Origin: Flammeovirgaceae bacterium UBA2366
GTDB taxonomy: Bacteria; Bacteroidota; Bacteroidia; Cytophagales; Cyclobacteriaceae
Length of the DNA: 64,000 nt
Assembly: GCA_002344065.1 (NCBI GenBank)
Contig: DDTK01000015.1
Span: forward strand, 186,001 to 250,000
Reading direction: 5' to 3'
Of this stretch, positions 42,577 through 51,597 are shown one piece after another. The position numbers and the translations under genes were made by a program. Numbering within the stretch: the stretch's first letter is position 1; every line of letters begins with the position of its first letter. The notes under the pieces are model-generated. The model was not told the origin of the DNA. It worked only from the letters and a program-made list of their open reading frames with translations, and did no database searches.

Positions 42577-43901
42577 TGGATTGGATGGTATCGTTAGCTC
42601 AACTGCTGTTGAGCATCTCAATTTTAGTCGCTGTGCATGAAATGGGCCATTTGCTGGCTGCAAAGTATTTCGGTATGCGCGTGGAACAATTTTCAATTGG
42701 ATTTCCTCCGAAAATATTTTCCTTCAAAAAAGGAGAAACCGAGTATGCCTTAAGTGCTATTCCGCTGGGCGGTTATGTAAAAATCTCCGGGATGATTGAT
42801 GAATCCATGGATACGGAGGCTATGAAGCAGGAGCCCAAGCCTTGGGAGTTCCGTTCCAAGCCGGCCTGGCAACGCTTAATTGTAATGCTGGGTGGTATTA
42901 TCGTTAATGTGGTTGTCGGCATCATGATCTTTATCGGGGTTACATTTGCTTTTGGTGAAATGTACTTCATGAAAGATGCCATCAATAACAATGGCGGCTT
43001 TCTGGTAGGCCCTGTTGGTGAAAGTATCGGACTAAAAACCGGTGATAAAATTGTAAAGATCAACGGTCAGGATTTTGAATACCTCCAGGATATTCTGAAG
43101 CCTGAAACATTACTATCAGATAATGCTTATTATACTGTTGAACGCGATGGAAAATTAATCGACATCAATATTCCGGCAGACTTTATCCAAAAGTTTAATA
43201 AGAAAGAAGGTGTAGGAACATTTATTACCTACCGGGTTCCTCCGGTAATTGCAGAAATTTCTAAAGGTTCGTTAGCTGATCGGTTAGGATTGACAGCAGG
43301 AGATAAAATTGTGGAGGTGAATGGCAATCCGGTTAGTTATATCGATGAAGTGAATACTGCAGTGAAAGCATCAGGCGATTCCATTCAACTCGGGGTATTG
43401 CGTGGTAGCGAAACACTTTCTTTTAAAGAGTCTTTTAAAGATCAAACTGCTATCGGTTTCCGTGCTGATGCAGAAACGTTTCTAACCTCCATGTCGAAGC
43501 AGATGAGCTACGGATTTTTTGAATCTATTCCACTGGGCACAAAGCGTGCATTTACTACACTGGTGGTACAGGTAAAGGCATTTGGTAAAGTAATTTCCGG
43601 AGTACTTTCTCCACGTGAATCGTTGTCAGGACCGATTGGTATTATGCAAGCCTACGGCCCTACGTGGGATTGGGAGAGATTCTGGTCGTTAACCGGAGTG
43701 CTTTCACTTGTGCTGGCGTTTATGAACTTGCTACCCATTCCAGCCCTTGACGGTGGTCACGTTATGTTCTTAGGCTATGAAATCATCTCCCGCAGAAAGC
43801 CTTCTGATAAATTTCTGGAGACTGCGCAAAAAATTGGTATGGTGTTTTTACTTACGCTTATGGTGCTCATTTTTGCGAACGATATTATTAAGTTATTCTG
43901 A
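42576..43901 (+). CDS. rseP: RseP-type site-2 intramembrane metalloprotease
   Basis: 441 residues with four membrane segments. The zinc motif HEMGH is in AVHEMGHLLAAKYFG, and the third ligand Asp in NLLPIPALDGGH. Two PDZ-like domains lie between (FLVGPVGESIGLKTGDKIVKING; AEISKGSLADRLGLTAGDKIVEVNG). It cleaves anti-sigma factors or signal peptides inside the membrane as part of envelope stress signalling. It overlaps dxr by one base, a very common gene pair. A strong terminator follows at 43922. Confidence 0.96.
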   Translation: MDWMVSLAQLLLSISILVAVHEMGHLLAAKYFGMRVEQFSIGFPPKIFSFKKGETEYALSAIPLGGYVKISGMIDESMDTEAMKQEPKPWEFRSKPAWQRLIVMLGGIIVNVVVGIMIFIGVTFAFGEMYFMKDAINNNGGFLVGPVGESIGLKTGDKIVKINGQDFEYLQDILKPETLLSDNAYYTVERDGKLIDINIPADFIQKFNKKEGVGTFITYRVPPVIAEISKGSLADRLGLTAGDKIVEVNGNPVSYIDEVNTAVKASGDSIQLGVLRGSETLSFKESFKDQTAIGFRADAETFLTSMSKQMSYGFFESIPLGTKRAFTTLVVQVKAFGKVISGVLSPRESLSGPIGIMQAYGPTWDWERFWSLTGVLSLVLAFMNLLPIPALDGGHVMFLGYEIISRRKPSDKFLETAQKIGMVFLLTLMVLIFANDIIKLF

Positions 43902-43921
43902 TCACTAACAACATAGAAGTC

Positions 43922-43950
43922 AAAAGCCCCGAGGTGAGGGGCTTTTTTAT
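43922..43950 (+). terminator. Terminator of dxr-rseP
   Basis: AAAAGCCCC (43922-43930) pairs with GGGGCTTTT over a 7-base loop, followed by more Ts, 20 bases after the rseP stop. The stem could also serve the convergent gene at 43972. Confidence 0.85.
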
Positions 43951-43971
43951 TTGACTAAATTCAGTTACGAT

Positions 43972-44505
43972 TTAATTTTCTTCCAATTGTATTTTTATTG
44001 GCGGCTTTTTGGAGGTAATCACAACCACTCCATTCTTGCCATTGTCACCGAATTGATTTGTGGCCTTTTCGCCTTTAAGAACCTCAATGGATTCAATATT
44101 TTGAGGATTGATTTTCTCAACCTCTTTTTGCTGGATAATTTTTCCGTCAAGCACAAAAAGTGGTTGAACGCCCGTTGAAAGCGAATGTAACTTTATCGCA
44201 GAGGTTTGATTGTCAGCCTCGCCATCTCTTTCCAATTTCTTGAAGTTTTTGAGGGTAATCAGCACTACACCGTCTTTCCCAGCTTCACCAAACCGATCAA
44301 TCGCCTTTTGATTTTTTAGCACCTCAATCGACTCAATGTCGTTTGGTTTAACAAAGCTCAGATCATCGTATTGAGTAGGTACACCATCAACAACAAATAA
44401 CGGCTTTTCGCTTTTTAGTGCTGTAGTGGCAGGATTTGAGTGGATTTCCTGTGCAGATACACTTGCAAATGCGAAGCCTATCAGAAGTGTAATAAATATT
44501 CTCAT
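43972..44505 (-). CDS. Stand-alone tandem TonB-plug-like protein
   Basis: 177 residues. A signal peptide (MRIFITLLIGFAFASVSAQ) is followed by two copies of the plug-like module seen in TonB-linked receptors: FVVDGVPTQYDDLSFVKPND plus IESIEVLKNQKAIDRFGEAG plus KDGVVLITLK, and again FVLDGKIIQQKEVEKINPQN plus IESIEVLKGEKATNQFGDNG plus KNGVVVITSK. There is no barrel and no carboxypeptidase domain. It starts 9 bases after the stop of the OmpA-like gene at 44515 and may be its partner. Possible roles are protein-protein contact in the periplasm; unknown. Confidence 0.8.
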   Translation of the reverse strand: MRIFITLLIGFAFASVSAQEIHSNPATTALKSEKPLFVVDGVPTQYDDLSFVKPNDIESIEVLKNQKAIDRFGEAGKDGVVLITLKNFKKLERDGEADNQTSAIKLHSLSTGVQPLFVLDGKIIQQKEVEKINPQNIESIEVLKGEKATNQFGDNGKNGVVVITSKKPPIKIQLEEN

Positions 44506-44514
44506 GCGTCTAAG

Positions 44515-46485
44515 TTACTCTCTTTTGTTCTTGATTTCAAACTCCACCCTTCGGTTTAGTCTCCTGTCATCTTCAGTTCGCTCATCAACAATTGGTTTTG
44601 TTCCGCCATACCCGGTGGCGGTGATCCTATTCGGGTCAACTTTAAATTCATACATCAGGTAAGCGCGAATAGCATCGGCTCTTGCTTGCGAAAGCCTAAG
44701 GTTAGCATCGGGGCGACCTTCCGAATCAGTATGACCGCTAATGGTCAGGTTTAAATACGGATGATCAATAAGAAAATTACCCAGCATATTTAAATCCTGG
44801 TGCATGGCGGGTAGTATATCGGCTTTACCACTTTCAAACTCCAGCGACTTGAAAGCAATCTTACTCTCCAGTGGTTCAGTTTCCTTGTTGATTTCCATAT
44901 CACCATCCAAAAAGAATATTTCCTCCATACGGAAGTAATCTTCACCCTGAATGATGAGCAGGTAGTTACGTTTATTAATCAGTTTGAAATCAAAAGTTCC
45001 ATCGGGACGTAAGAATTTAGGAGAAACCTCAACGCCATAATCCAGATCGATCACAGAAACAATTCCTTTTAAAGGTTTACCGGTTTGTCGGTTGGTCAAT
45101 GATCCCTTTAAGGTTACAATGGCCTCCGGTTGTGCTTCCATCGGAACAGGAAAAGAATGTAAATCTAAATTGGCAGGGTCGTCACCTTCCGAGCGGGCGT
45201 AATAAAGTTTTTCTGATTTTGAATCGATGGTGAAGTAATACTCACTGCCCGGTCCGTTTACCAGTGGCCCGACATTTTTTGGTTCAGCCCAGTTGTTACC
45301 CTGCTTGTACGATTTGTAAATATCAAAGTCGCCAAAGTTGAGCGGGTGCCCGTTTGAACTGAAATAAAGCACCTTAAACTTGTGATGAAAAAACGGACTC
45401 ACTTCCTGCCCACGGGTATTAATGATCGGTCCTATATTTTTGGCGGGTTGCCATTCACCTTTTGAATCTTTTACCGAATAGTATATGTCCGTCATGCCAA
45501 ACCCGCCTTTACGATCGGAAGAAAAGAATAGGGTATCGCCACTGTGTGAAAGCGATGGATGTGAATCCCAATAAATGGAATTTATGTTGGTGCCCAGGTT
45601 GCGTACATTCCCCCAAGTGTTGTCGGGTTTTAAATCGGCAATAAAAATATCACAGCTTCCTTTTGAATCGGGTGAATCGCAACGAGCAAAGTAAAGATGC
45701 TTTCCATCTTTGCTCAGACAGGCCGAGCCTTCGTTGTAACTGGTGTTGATGGTTTTAAATTCTACAGCATCCATCCATAAGCCAAATTCCTGCACGCTGT
45801 AAAAAAGATCTTCATCGTATTTACGCTCGAGCGTTTGTGTGTGAAGATTTCGTTTAGAAGTAAAGAGCAAAATAGTATCTACGTTACCGATGGTAGGACC
45901 ATAATCTGCTTTCAGTGAATTTACACCAAGTCCCATGTTTATCAGAACCCCCTGTGGTGGCATTAGCGTATCAATCTCTCTGCGGTATTCAACTAATTCA
46001 TAGTAATATTTCAGCGGAACATAGTAATCGCTTTTATTTTTCATCAGGGTATCATACTCCTGCTGCACTTTTTTACCATCTACATCCTGCTGATGATGTT
46101 TTAGTACCAGTTTGTAAAGCAATATGGATTCACCGGGCGGACCGTATTGTTCAGAAAGTTTGGCGAGTTTCCAGATCAGGTTAGTGTTTCTGGAAAAGTT
46201 CTCTACACCAAAGTTTTGAACATAAGTTTTTAATAACGGGTACAAATCCTTGTCTGCTGTGTTGCCCGGTTGAACGATTTTCTGATACTTCGTTTTGTCG
46301 AAATAGAAGGGTATTTTGTTAATATTAGGAAAGTTAAAGATGTCAGATTGGCTGTAATTTGTCAGACTATCATTAAGTTGCACTACACCACCTCCTTTAA
46401 ACTTACGGTTGGGTTTTTGAGCCGTAACAGTGGGTGATAATAAAATAAAAAATACAGCTAAGAAGATTAAAAAATGCTTTTTCAC
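44515..46485 (-). CDS. PorE-like OmpA-family protein (TPR-PD40-CRD-OmpA)
   Basis: 656 residues. Signal peptide (about 1-22, ending TVTAQ), a helical TPR-like part (about 60-165), PD40 propeller blades (about 240-455; SACLSKDGKHLYFARCDSP, SHPSLSHSGDTLFFSSDRKGG, VSPFFHHKFKVLYFSSNG), a carboxypeptidase-regulatory-like domain (about 465-540; GSLTNRQTGKPLKGIVSV), and an OmpA C-terminal peptidoglycan-binding domain (about 555-655; ISGHTDSEGR, LSQARADAIRAYL, GYGGTKPI). The order matches PorE of the type IX secretion system, but the same order occurs in unrelated OmpA proteins, so the link is tentative. Confidence 0.82.
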   Translation of the reverse strand: MKKHFLIFLAVFFILLSPTVTAQKPNRKFKGGGVVQLNDSLTNYSQSDIFNFPNINKIPFYFDKTKYQKIVQPGNTADKDLYPLLKTYVQNFGVENFSRNTNLIWKLAKLSEQYGPPGESILLYKLVLKHHQQDVDGKKVQQEYDTLMKNKSDYYVPLKYYYELVEYRREIDTLMPPQGVLINMGLGVNSLKADYGPTIGNVDTILLFTSKRNLHTQTLERKYDEDLFYSVQEFGLWMDAVEFKTINTSYNEGSACLSKDGKHLYFARCDSPDSKGSCDIFIADLKPDNTWGNVRNLGTNINSIYWDSHPSLSHSGDTLFFSSDRKGGFGMTDIYYSVKDSKGEWQPAKNIGPIINTRGQEVSPFFHHKFKVLYFSSNGHPLNFGDFDIYKSYKQGNNWAEPKNVGPLVNGPGSEYYFTIDSKSEKLYYARSEGDDPANLDLHSFPVPMEAQPEAIVTLKGSLTNRQTGKPLKGIVSVIDLDYGVEVSPKFLRPDGTFDFKLINKRNYLLIIQGEDYFRMEEIFFLDGDMEINKETEPLESKIAFKSLEFESGKADILPAMHQDLNMLGNFLIDHPYLNLTISGHTDSEGRPDANLRLSQARADAIRAYLMYEFKVDPNRITATGYGGTKPIVDERTEDDRRLNRRVEFEIKNKRE

Positions 46486-46547
46486 AACATACGGGTTAAG
46501 TCAGCGCATACCTCGTCTTTAAAGTTGAAACAATTTTGCTTCTTTTA

Positions 46548-46574
46548 CAACCTGCCGGGCCTGCAAGCAGGTTG
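46548..46574. other. Stem-loop between the OmpA-like gene and lon
   Basis: CAACCTGC (46548-46555) and GCAGGTTG (46567-46574) form perfect 8-bp arms around an 11-base loop. There is no T-run. It lies in the divergent promoter gap and may be an operator or an RNA structure. Confidence 0.35.
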
Positions 46575-46659
46575 GCTTGGCACTACTATTGTCCATTATG
46601 GGGGCTATTGATTTTATTGATTTAACCATTGGCCTTGTGCCAATTTGACACCTATATTC

Positions 46660-49119
46660 ATGTTTAAGGCATTACCGATTCAAATGGTTCAGGACGAGAC
46701 AGATGATTTGATTCAACTGATTAACCCGGAACAAGATACTGATCTCAAGCAAGCCGATTTACCCGAAGAACTTTCAATTCTGCCGATAAAGAATACCGTA
46801 TTATTTCCCGGTGTTGTTATTCCCATTACCGTAGGCAGGCAAAAATCGATTAAGCTGGTGAAGAAAGCCTATCAAGGCAACCGGATTATTGGGGTATTGG
46901 CACAAAAAAATGCTCAGGCTGAAGAGCCAACCGTAGATGATATTTACCGAACCGGCACGGTTGCACGCATTATCAAAATGCTGGTATTGCCTGATGGGAA
47001 TACCACGATAATTATTCAGGGAAAAAATCGCTTTGTAGTTAAGGAATTTGTTCAAGAAGAGCCGTACCTGACAGCCACTATTGACCTTCAACCAGAACCC
47101 GCGTTGGAGCTGGATGGAAAAGAGGTTAAGGCGTTGGTTCAATCATTACGTGATGCAGCATCCAAAATTTTAAGGCTTAATCCGGAAATACCGCAGGAAG
47201 CACATGTGGCGTTGGATAATATTCAAAGCACGCCTTTCCTAATTCATTTTCTGGCGTCAAACCTTAATGTAGATGTAGCCGAAAAACAGCGCATTTTAGA
47301 GACCCAGAATATTGTTGATCGGGGCACATTATTGTTGCAATTTATGCTGCGCGAAATCCAGATGTTGGAGATCAAGAGCGAGATTCAAAAGAAAGTTCAC
47401 ACCGATATTGATCAGCAACAACGCGACTATTTTTTGCGACAGCAAATAAAAGTGCTCCAGGATGAATTAGGTTACGATACACCCGATAAGGAAATTGAGG
47501 CCTTACGAAAAAAAGGTGAGGCTAAGAAATGGCCTAAAGCTGTGGCCGATCATTTCAATAAAGAGCTTGATAAATTATTGCGGACTAATCCGGCTGCACC
47601 GGATTATCCTATTGCCATGAACTATGTGGAGTTCATGCTGGACTTACCCTGGAATGAGTTTACGGAAGATGATTTTGATTTAAAGAAGGCTCGCAAAATT
47701 CTCGATAAAGATCATTTCGGGTTGGAGAAAGTTAAAACCCGTATTCTTGAATACCTGGCTGTGCTGAAGTTGAAGCAAGATATGAAGGGCCCGATACTCT
47801 GTTTGTACGGACCTCCGGGTGTTGGTAAAACTTCCTTGGGCCGTTCTATTGCCAAAGCGTTAAACCGGAAATATGTGCGCATGTCATTAGGTGGTGTTCA
47901 TGACGAAGCAGAAATTCGTGGGCATCGTAGGACGTATATCGGTGCGATGGCTGGAAAAATTCTGCAGAACATTAAAAAGTCACAATCGGGTAATCCGGTA
48001 TTTATTTTAGATGAGATTGATAAGGTGCGATCAGATTTTCGTGGCGATCCCTCCTCGGCATTGCTTGAAGTATTAGATCCTGAACAAAACAGCACATTCG
48101 GTGACAACTACCTGGAAGTTGAGTATGATCTTTCCAAGGTATTATTTATAGCAACAGCCAATGCGTTGGATACTATTCACCCAGCGTTACGCGATCGGAT
48201 GGAGATTATCGAGATTACAGGCTATACCCAGGAGGAAAAAGTTGAAATTGCTATTCGGCATCTTGTTCCAAAGCAATTGCTGGAGCATGGTTTAAAAAAT
48301 TCGGATGTTAAGTTTAGTAAAAGCGCTATTGCTAAAATTATTGAAAACTATACGCGTGAATCGGGTGTGCGTAGCCTGGAGCGAAAAATCGGAAGCATTG
48401 TTCGCAATGTAGCCAAGTCGGTAGCCATGGAAGAGGCATTCGATAAGGAAATTTCCGAGGCAACGATCCGAAAAGTTTTAGGAGCAGAAATATTTGATGA
48501 GGAACTTTACCAGGGGAATGAAATAGCGGGCGTGGTAACCGGTTTAGCCTGGACCCAGGTTGGTGGTGAGATTTTATTTGTTGAGTCGAGCTTGAGCAAA
48601 GGGAAAGGCGGACTTACTATTTCGGGTCAGTTAGGTGAGGTTATGAAGGAGTCGGCCATGGCGGCACTTTCCTACCTGAAATCAAATGCTGAAGCCTTGG
48701 GTATTGATCATCGGGTGTTTCAGCAATATGATCTTCATATTCACGTTCCTGCAGGGGCCGTTCCAAAAGATGGTCCATCTGCTGGTATTACCATGTTTAC
48801 TTCGCTGGCTTCTATTTATACACAGCGAAAGGTTAAATCCAAAGTGGCCATGACGGGTGAAATTACCTTGCGCGGTAAGGTGTTACCGGTAGGTGGCATT
48901 AAGGAAAAGATACTGGCTGCCAAGCGTAGTGGTATAAAGGAGATTATCATCAGCGCGAAAAACAAGCGCGATATTGATGAGATTGAGAAACACTACATTA
49001 AGGGATTAGTATTTCAATATGTAGATACGGTTGATGATGTGCTGAAAATTTCCCTGTTAAAGGATAAGGTAAAAAATCCAATGAAGTTTACCTTTACTGA
49101 GGCAAAAGTAACAGTTTAG
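46660..49119 (+). CDS. lon: ATP-dependent protease Lon
   Basis: 819 residues from ATG 46660; the frame is open a few codons further upstream to a TTG, which is not needed. N-terminal LON substrate-binding domain (SILPIKNTVLFPGVVIPITVGR), AAA+ module with Walker A GPPGVGKTSLGRSIA and Walker B VFILDEIDKV, and C-terminal protease domain with the Ser-Lys dyad in DGPSAG and GGIKEKILA. It degrades misfolded and regulatory proteins in the cytoplasm. It is divergent from the PorE-like gene. Confidence 0.97.
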   Translation: MFKALPIQMVQDETDDLIQLINPEQDTDLKQADLPEELSILPIKNTVLFPGVVIPITVGRQKSIKLVKKAYQGNRIIGVLAQKNAQAEEPTVDDIYRTGTVARIIKMLVLPDGNTTIIIQGKNRFVVKEFVQEEPYLTATIDLQPEPALELDGKEVKALVQSLRDAASKILRLNPEIPQEAHVALDNIQSTPFLIHFLASNLNVDVAEKQRILETQNIVDRGTLLLQFMLREIQMLEIKSEIQKKVHTDIDQQQRDYFLRQQIKVLQDELGYDTPDKEIEALRKKGEAKKWPKAVADHFNKELDKLLRTNPAAPDYPIAMNYVEFMLDLPWNEFTEDDFDLKKARKILDKDHFGLEKVKTRILEYLAVLKLKQDMKGPILCLYGPPGVGKTSLGRSIAKALNRKYVRMSLGGVHDEAEIRGHRRTYIGAMAGKILQNIKKSQSGNPVFILDEIDKVRSDFRGDPSSALLEVLDPEQNSTFGDNYLEVEYDLSKVLFIATANALDTIHPALRDRMEIIEITGYTQEEKVEIAIRHLVPKQLLEHGLKNSDVKFSKSAIAKIIENYTRESGVRSLERKIGSIVRNVAKSVAMEEAFDKEISEATIRKVLGAEIFDEELYQGNEIAGVVTGLAWTQVGGEILFVESSLSKGKGGLTISGQLGEVMKESAMAALSYLKSNAEALGIDHRVFQQYDLHIHVPAGAVPKDGPSAGITMFTSLASIYTQRKVKSKVAMTGEITLRGKVLPVGGIKEKILAAKRSGIKEIIISAKNKRDIDEIEKHYIKGLVFQYVDTVDDVLKISLLKDKVKNPMKFTFTEAKVTV

Positions 49120-49183
49120 AAAAAATCACTTTTTAGTTTAGGTATCTAAGGTATTTCAATAGTTAAAATTAATAACAGAGAAA

Positions 49184-50197
49184 TTGCAGTTGGTTAGTCA
49201 TGCGCTGTTGATAAGTATATTCTGGCTTTCCGTGGGCATGACATGGGCTCAAAGCTCAATTACTACTTCGTATTCCTTTTTAAAGGTTCCTCAGAACGCA
49301 CGACTTGCCGCCTTAGGTGGCGTAAATGTTTCGCTCAGCGATCAGGATGTAAATTTCTTCTTCAGTAATCCGGCTTTAGCGGGCGATTCCTTAACAGGCT
49401 GGGCATCTGCCGGCTATATGTTTTATGTGGCTGATATTGGCCAGGCTTCTTTTGCGGGAAGTATTAAACGGGGCAAAAATTTTGTAGGTTCCTTTGGCAT
49501 TCAGCATTTCAACTATGGTGAGTTGGAGGGTACAGACCCTACCGGTATGGTCACAGATGCCTTCCGATCGGGTGAAACAGCACTTGTTTTTTCACTGAGT
49601 CATCGTGTATCCAATTTCCGTGTAGGGGCAACGTCCAAATTTTTATTTTCCAATCTGGCCGGGTTTAATGCTGCGGCCATCGCTGTTGATTTAGGCGGAT
49701 TATTTATTCATCCGGAACACGACTTTACTGTAGGGCTGGTTATTAAAAATTTTGGATTCCGTTTTTCTGATTATAGCGAATCCAGTCAATCTTCCCTGCC
49801 ATTCGATATTCAGCTCGGTACAACCTTTAAGCCCGAGCACATGCCGTTGCGCTTTTCATTCACGGCCTACAACCTTGTAAGACCTGACTACCTGTATAGC
49901 AATATTGATGAACAACCGAGCACCTTCAATAAAATTTTCAGCCATGTATCAATTGGAGCGGAAATATTGGTTCATAGAAATATCAATATTTTAATGGGTT
50001 ATAATTCATTGCGGCAGCAGGAATTAAATGTACAGCAAGGCGGTGGTGGAAGTGGATTTAGCTTTGGTTTAGCGGCAAGAATTAAATCTGTTGATCTGGT
50101 GTTTAGTCAAAGCCGGTATAGTGTGGGGCAAGCCAATTATTCCATTACATTAGCGGCCAATCTTCAGGAAATGATTTTTAAGAAACGAGTTTTATGA
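49184..50197 (+). CDS. porQ: PorQ-like protein, type IX secretion system
   Basis: 337 residues with a signal peptide (ending TWAQSS) and the PorV/PorQ-type N terminus SYSFLKVPQNARLAALGGVNVSL, DVNFFFSNPALAGDS, then an outer-membrane beta-barrel pattern. This fits PorQ, an outer-membrane partner of PorZ in anchoring T9SS cargo. An in-frame stop at 49160 and lack of ATG make TTG 49184 the likely start, though not certain. It overlaps hslU by 4 bases. Confidence 0.85.
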   Translation: MQLVSHALLISIFWLSVGMTWAQSSITTSYSFLKVPQNARLAALGGVNVSLSDQDVNFFFSNPALAGDSLTGWASAGYMFYVADIGQASFAGSIKRGKNFVGSFGIQHFNYGELEGTDPTGMVTDAFRSGETALVFSLSHRVSNFRVGATSKFLFSNLAGFNAAAIAVDLGGLFIHPEHDFTVGLVIKNFGFRFSDYSESSQSSLPFDIQLGTTFKPEHMPLRFSFTAYNLVRPDYLYSNIDEQPSTFNKIFSHVSIGAEILVHRNINILMGYNSLRQQELNVQQGGGGSGFSFGLAARIKSVDLVFSQSRYSVGQANYSITLAANLQEMIFKKRVL

Positions 50198-51597
50198 TGC
50201 ATTCAAACTATTTAACACCCCAGCAGATTGTTGCTGAACTGGATAAATATATTATCGGCCAGCATGAGGCCAAGCGAAATGTAGCCATAGCATTGCGCAA
50301 CCGGTGGCGAAGAATGAATGTACAGTCGGATATGCGGGATGAAATTGTTCCCAACAACATATTAATGATTGGCGCTACCGGTGTGGGAAAAACTGAAATT
50401 GCGCGCAGACTGGCCAAACTGGCTGATGCTCCTTTTGTAAAAGTTGAGGCTTCAAAGTTTACAGAGGTAGGCTATGTGGGCCGTGATGTTGAAAGTATGG
50501 TACGCGACCTGGTAGAGCAGTCCGTAAATATGGTGAAAGCCAAGAAGAAGGAAGAAGTTAAGGAGAAGGCGGCTCAGATAGTAGAAGATATTATTCTCGA
50601 TGCACTTATTCCACCCATGCGGCCGCAACCGGTAAACAGTAGTTTTACCGTACAAACTGAAATCAGTTCCCGGGAAATGCCATCCAATGATGTCGAACTT
50701 AATGAGCGCACACGGGCACTCTTTCGCGATAAATTGAAAAACGGTGAATTGGAAGAACGTAAAATTGATATCAACATAAAACCTTCTGGTAATCCAAACA
50801 TTGGTATGATAGGAGCAGGCATGATGGACGAAGTATCCATGATGAACCTTCAGGAAATGATTGGTGGTATGATGCCTAAAAAGGCAAAGAAGCGAAAAGT
50901 TACGGTAGCCGAGGCGCGTAGAATTTTAGTAGAAGAAGAAGCTGCCAAGCTCATTGATATGGATGAGGTAAAGGAAGAGGCTATACAGCGCGCTGAAAAT
51001 GCCGGGATAATTTTTATTGATGAGATTGATAAAATTGCTTCAGGCTCTAAGAAGGGTGGAGGTGGCCCTGATGTAAGCAGGGAAGGTGTTCAGCGTGATT
51101 TGCTGCCCATTGTAGAAGGCAGCTCAGTAAACACGAAGTATGGTGTTATCAAAACCGATCATGTGTTGTTTGTTGCGGCTGGTGCATTTCATATGAGCAA
51201 ACCATCCGACCTGATACCTGAACTTCAGGGGCGTTTCCCCATACGTGTTGAGTTAAATAACCTTACCCATGAGGATTTTGTCCGCATTCTAAAAGAGCCA
51301 AAAAATGCACTAACCCGACAGTACCAGGCGCTCTTTGAAGCGGAAGGAGTTGATATTTCATTTACCGATGACGCGATAGATGAATTAGCCAAAACAGCAT
51401 TTACCATTAATGCCGAAGTAGAAAATATTGGCGCACGAAGGCTGCACACAGTAATGAGCCGTTTACTGAATGAATTTCTTTTTGATGTGCCGGATAAAAT
51501 ACCCACTAATTCACACATCAGTATTAATGCTGTGATGGTTCGGGAGAAGCTCAGCGGACTGGCCAAGAACAAAGACCTTAGCGAGTATATTCTTTAA
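50194..51597 (+). CDS. hslU: ATP-dependent protease ATPase subunit HslU
   Basis: 467 residues: LTPQQIVAELDKYIIGQHEAKRNVAIALRNRWRR, Walker A GATGVGKTEIARRLA, GYVGRDVESMVRDL, an insertion I domain (about 110-245), Walker B GIIFIDEIDKIA, and the C-terminal substrate-specific AAA part. It unfolds substrates for the HslV peptidase; hslV is not next to it and not seen in this window. It starts with ATG ATG at 50194, overlapping the porQ stop. The DUF4421 gene begins at its last base. Confidence 0.96.
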   Translation: MMHSNYLTPQQIVAELDKYIIGQHEAKRNVAIALRNRWRRMNVQSDMRDEIVPNNILMIGATGVGKTEIARRLAKLADAPFVKVEASKFTEVGYVGRDVESMVRDLVEQSVNMVKAKKKEEVKEKAAQIVEDIILDALIPPMRPQPVNSSFTVQTEISSREMPSNDVELNERTRALFRDKLKNGELEERKIDINIKPSGNPNIGMIGAGMMDEVSMMNLQEMIGGMMPKKAKKRKVTVAEARRILVEEEAAKLIDMDEVKEEAIQRAENAGIIFIDEIDKIASGSKKGGGGPDVSREGVQRDLLPIVEGSSVNTKYGVIKTDHVLFVAAGAFHMSKPSDLIPELQGRFPIRVELNNLTHEDFVRILKEPKNALTRQYQALFEAEGVDISFTDDAIDELAKTAFTINAEVENIGARRLHTVMSRLLNEFLFDVPDKIPTNSHISINAVMVREKLSGLAKNKDLSEYIL

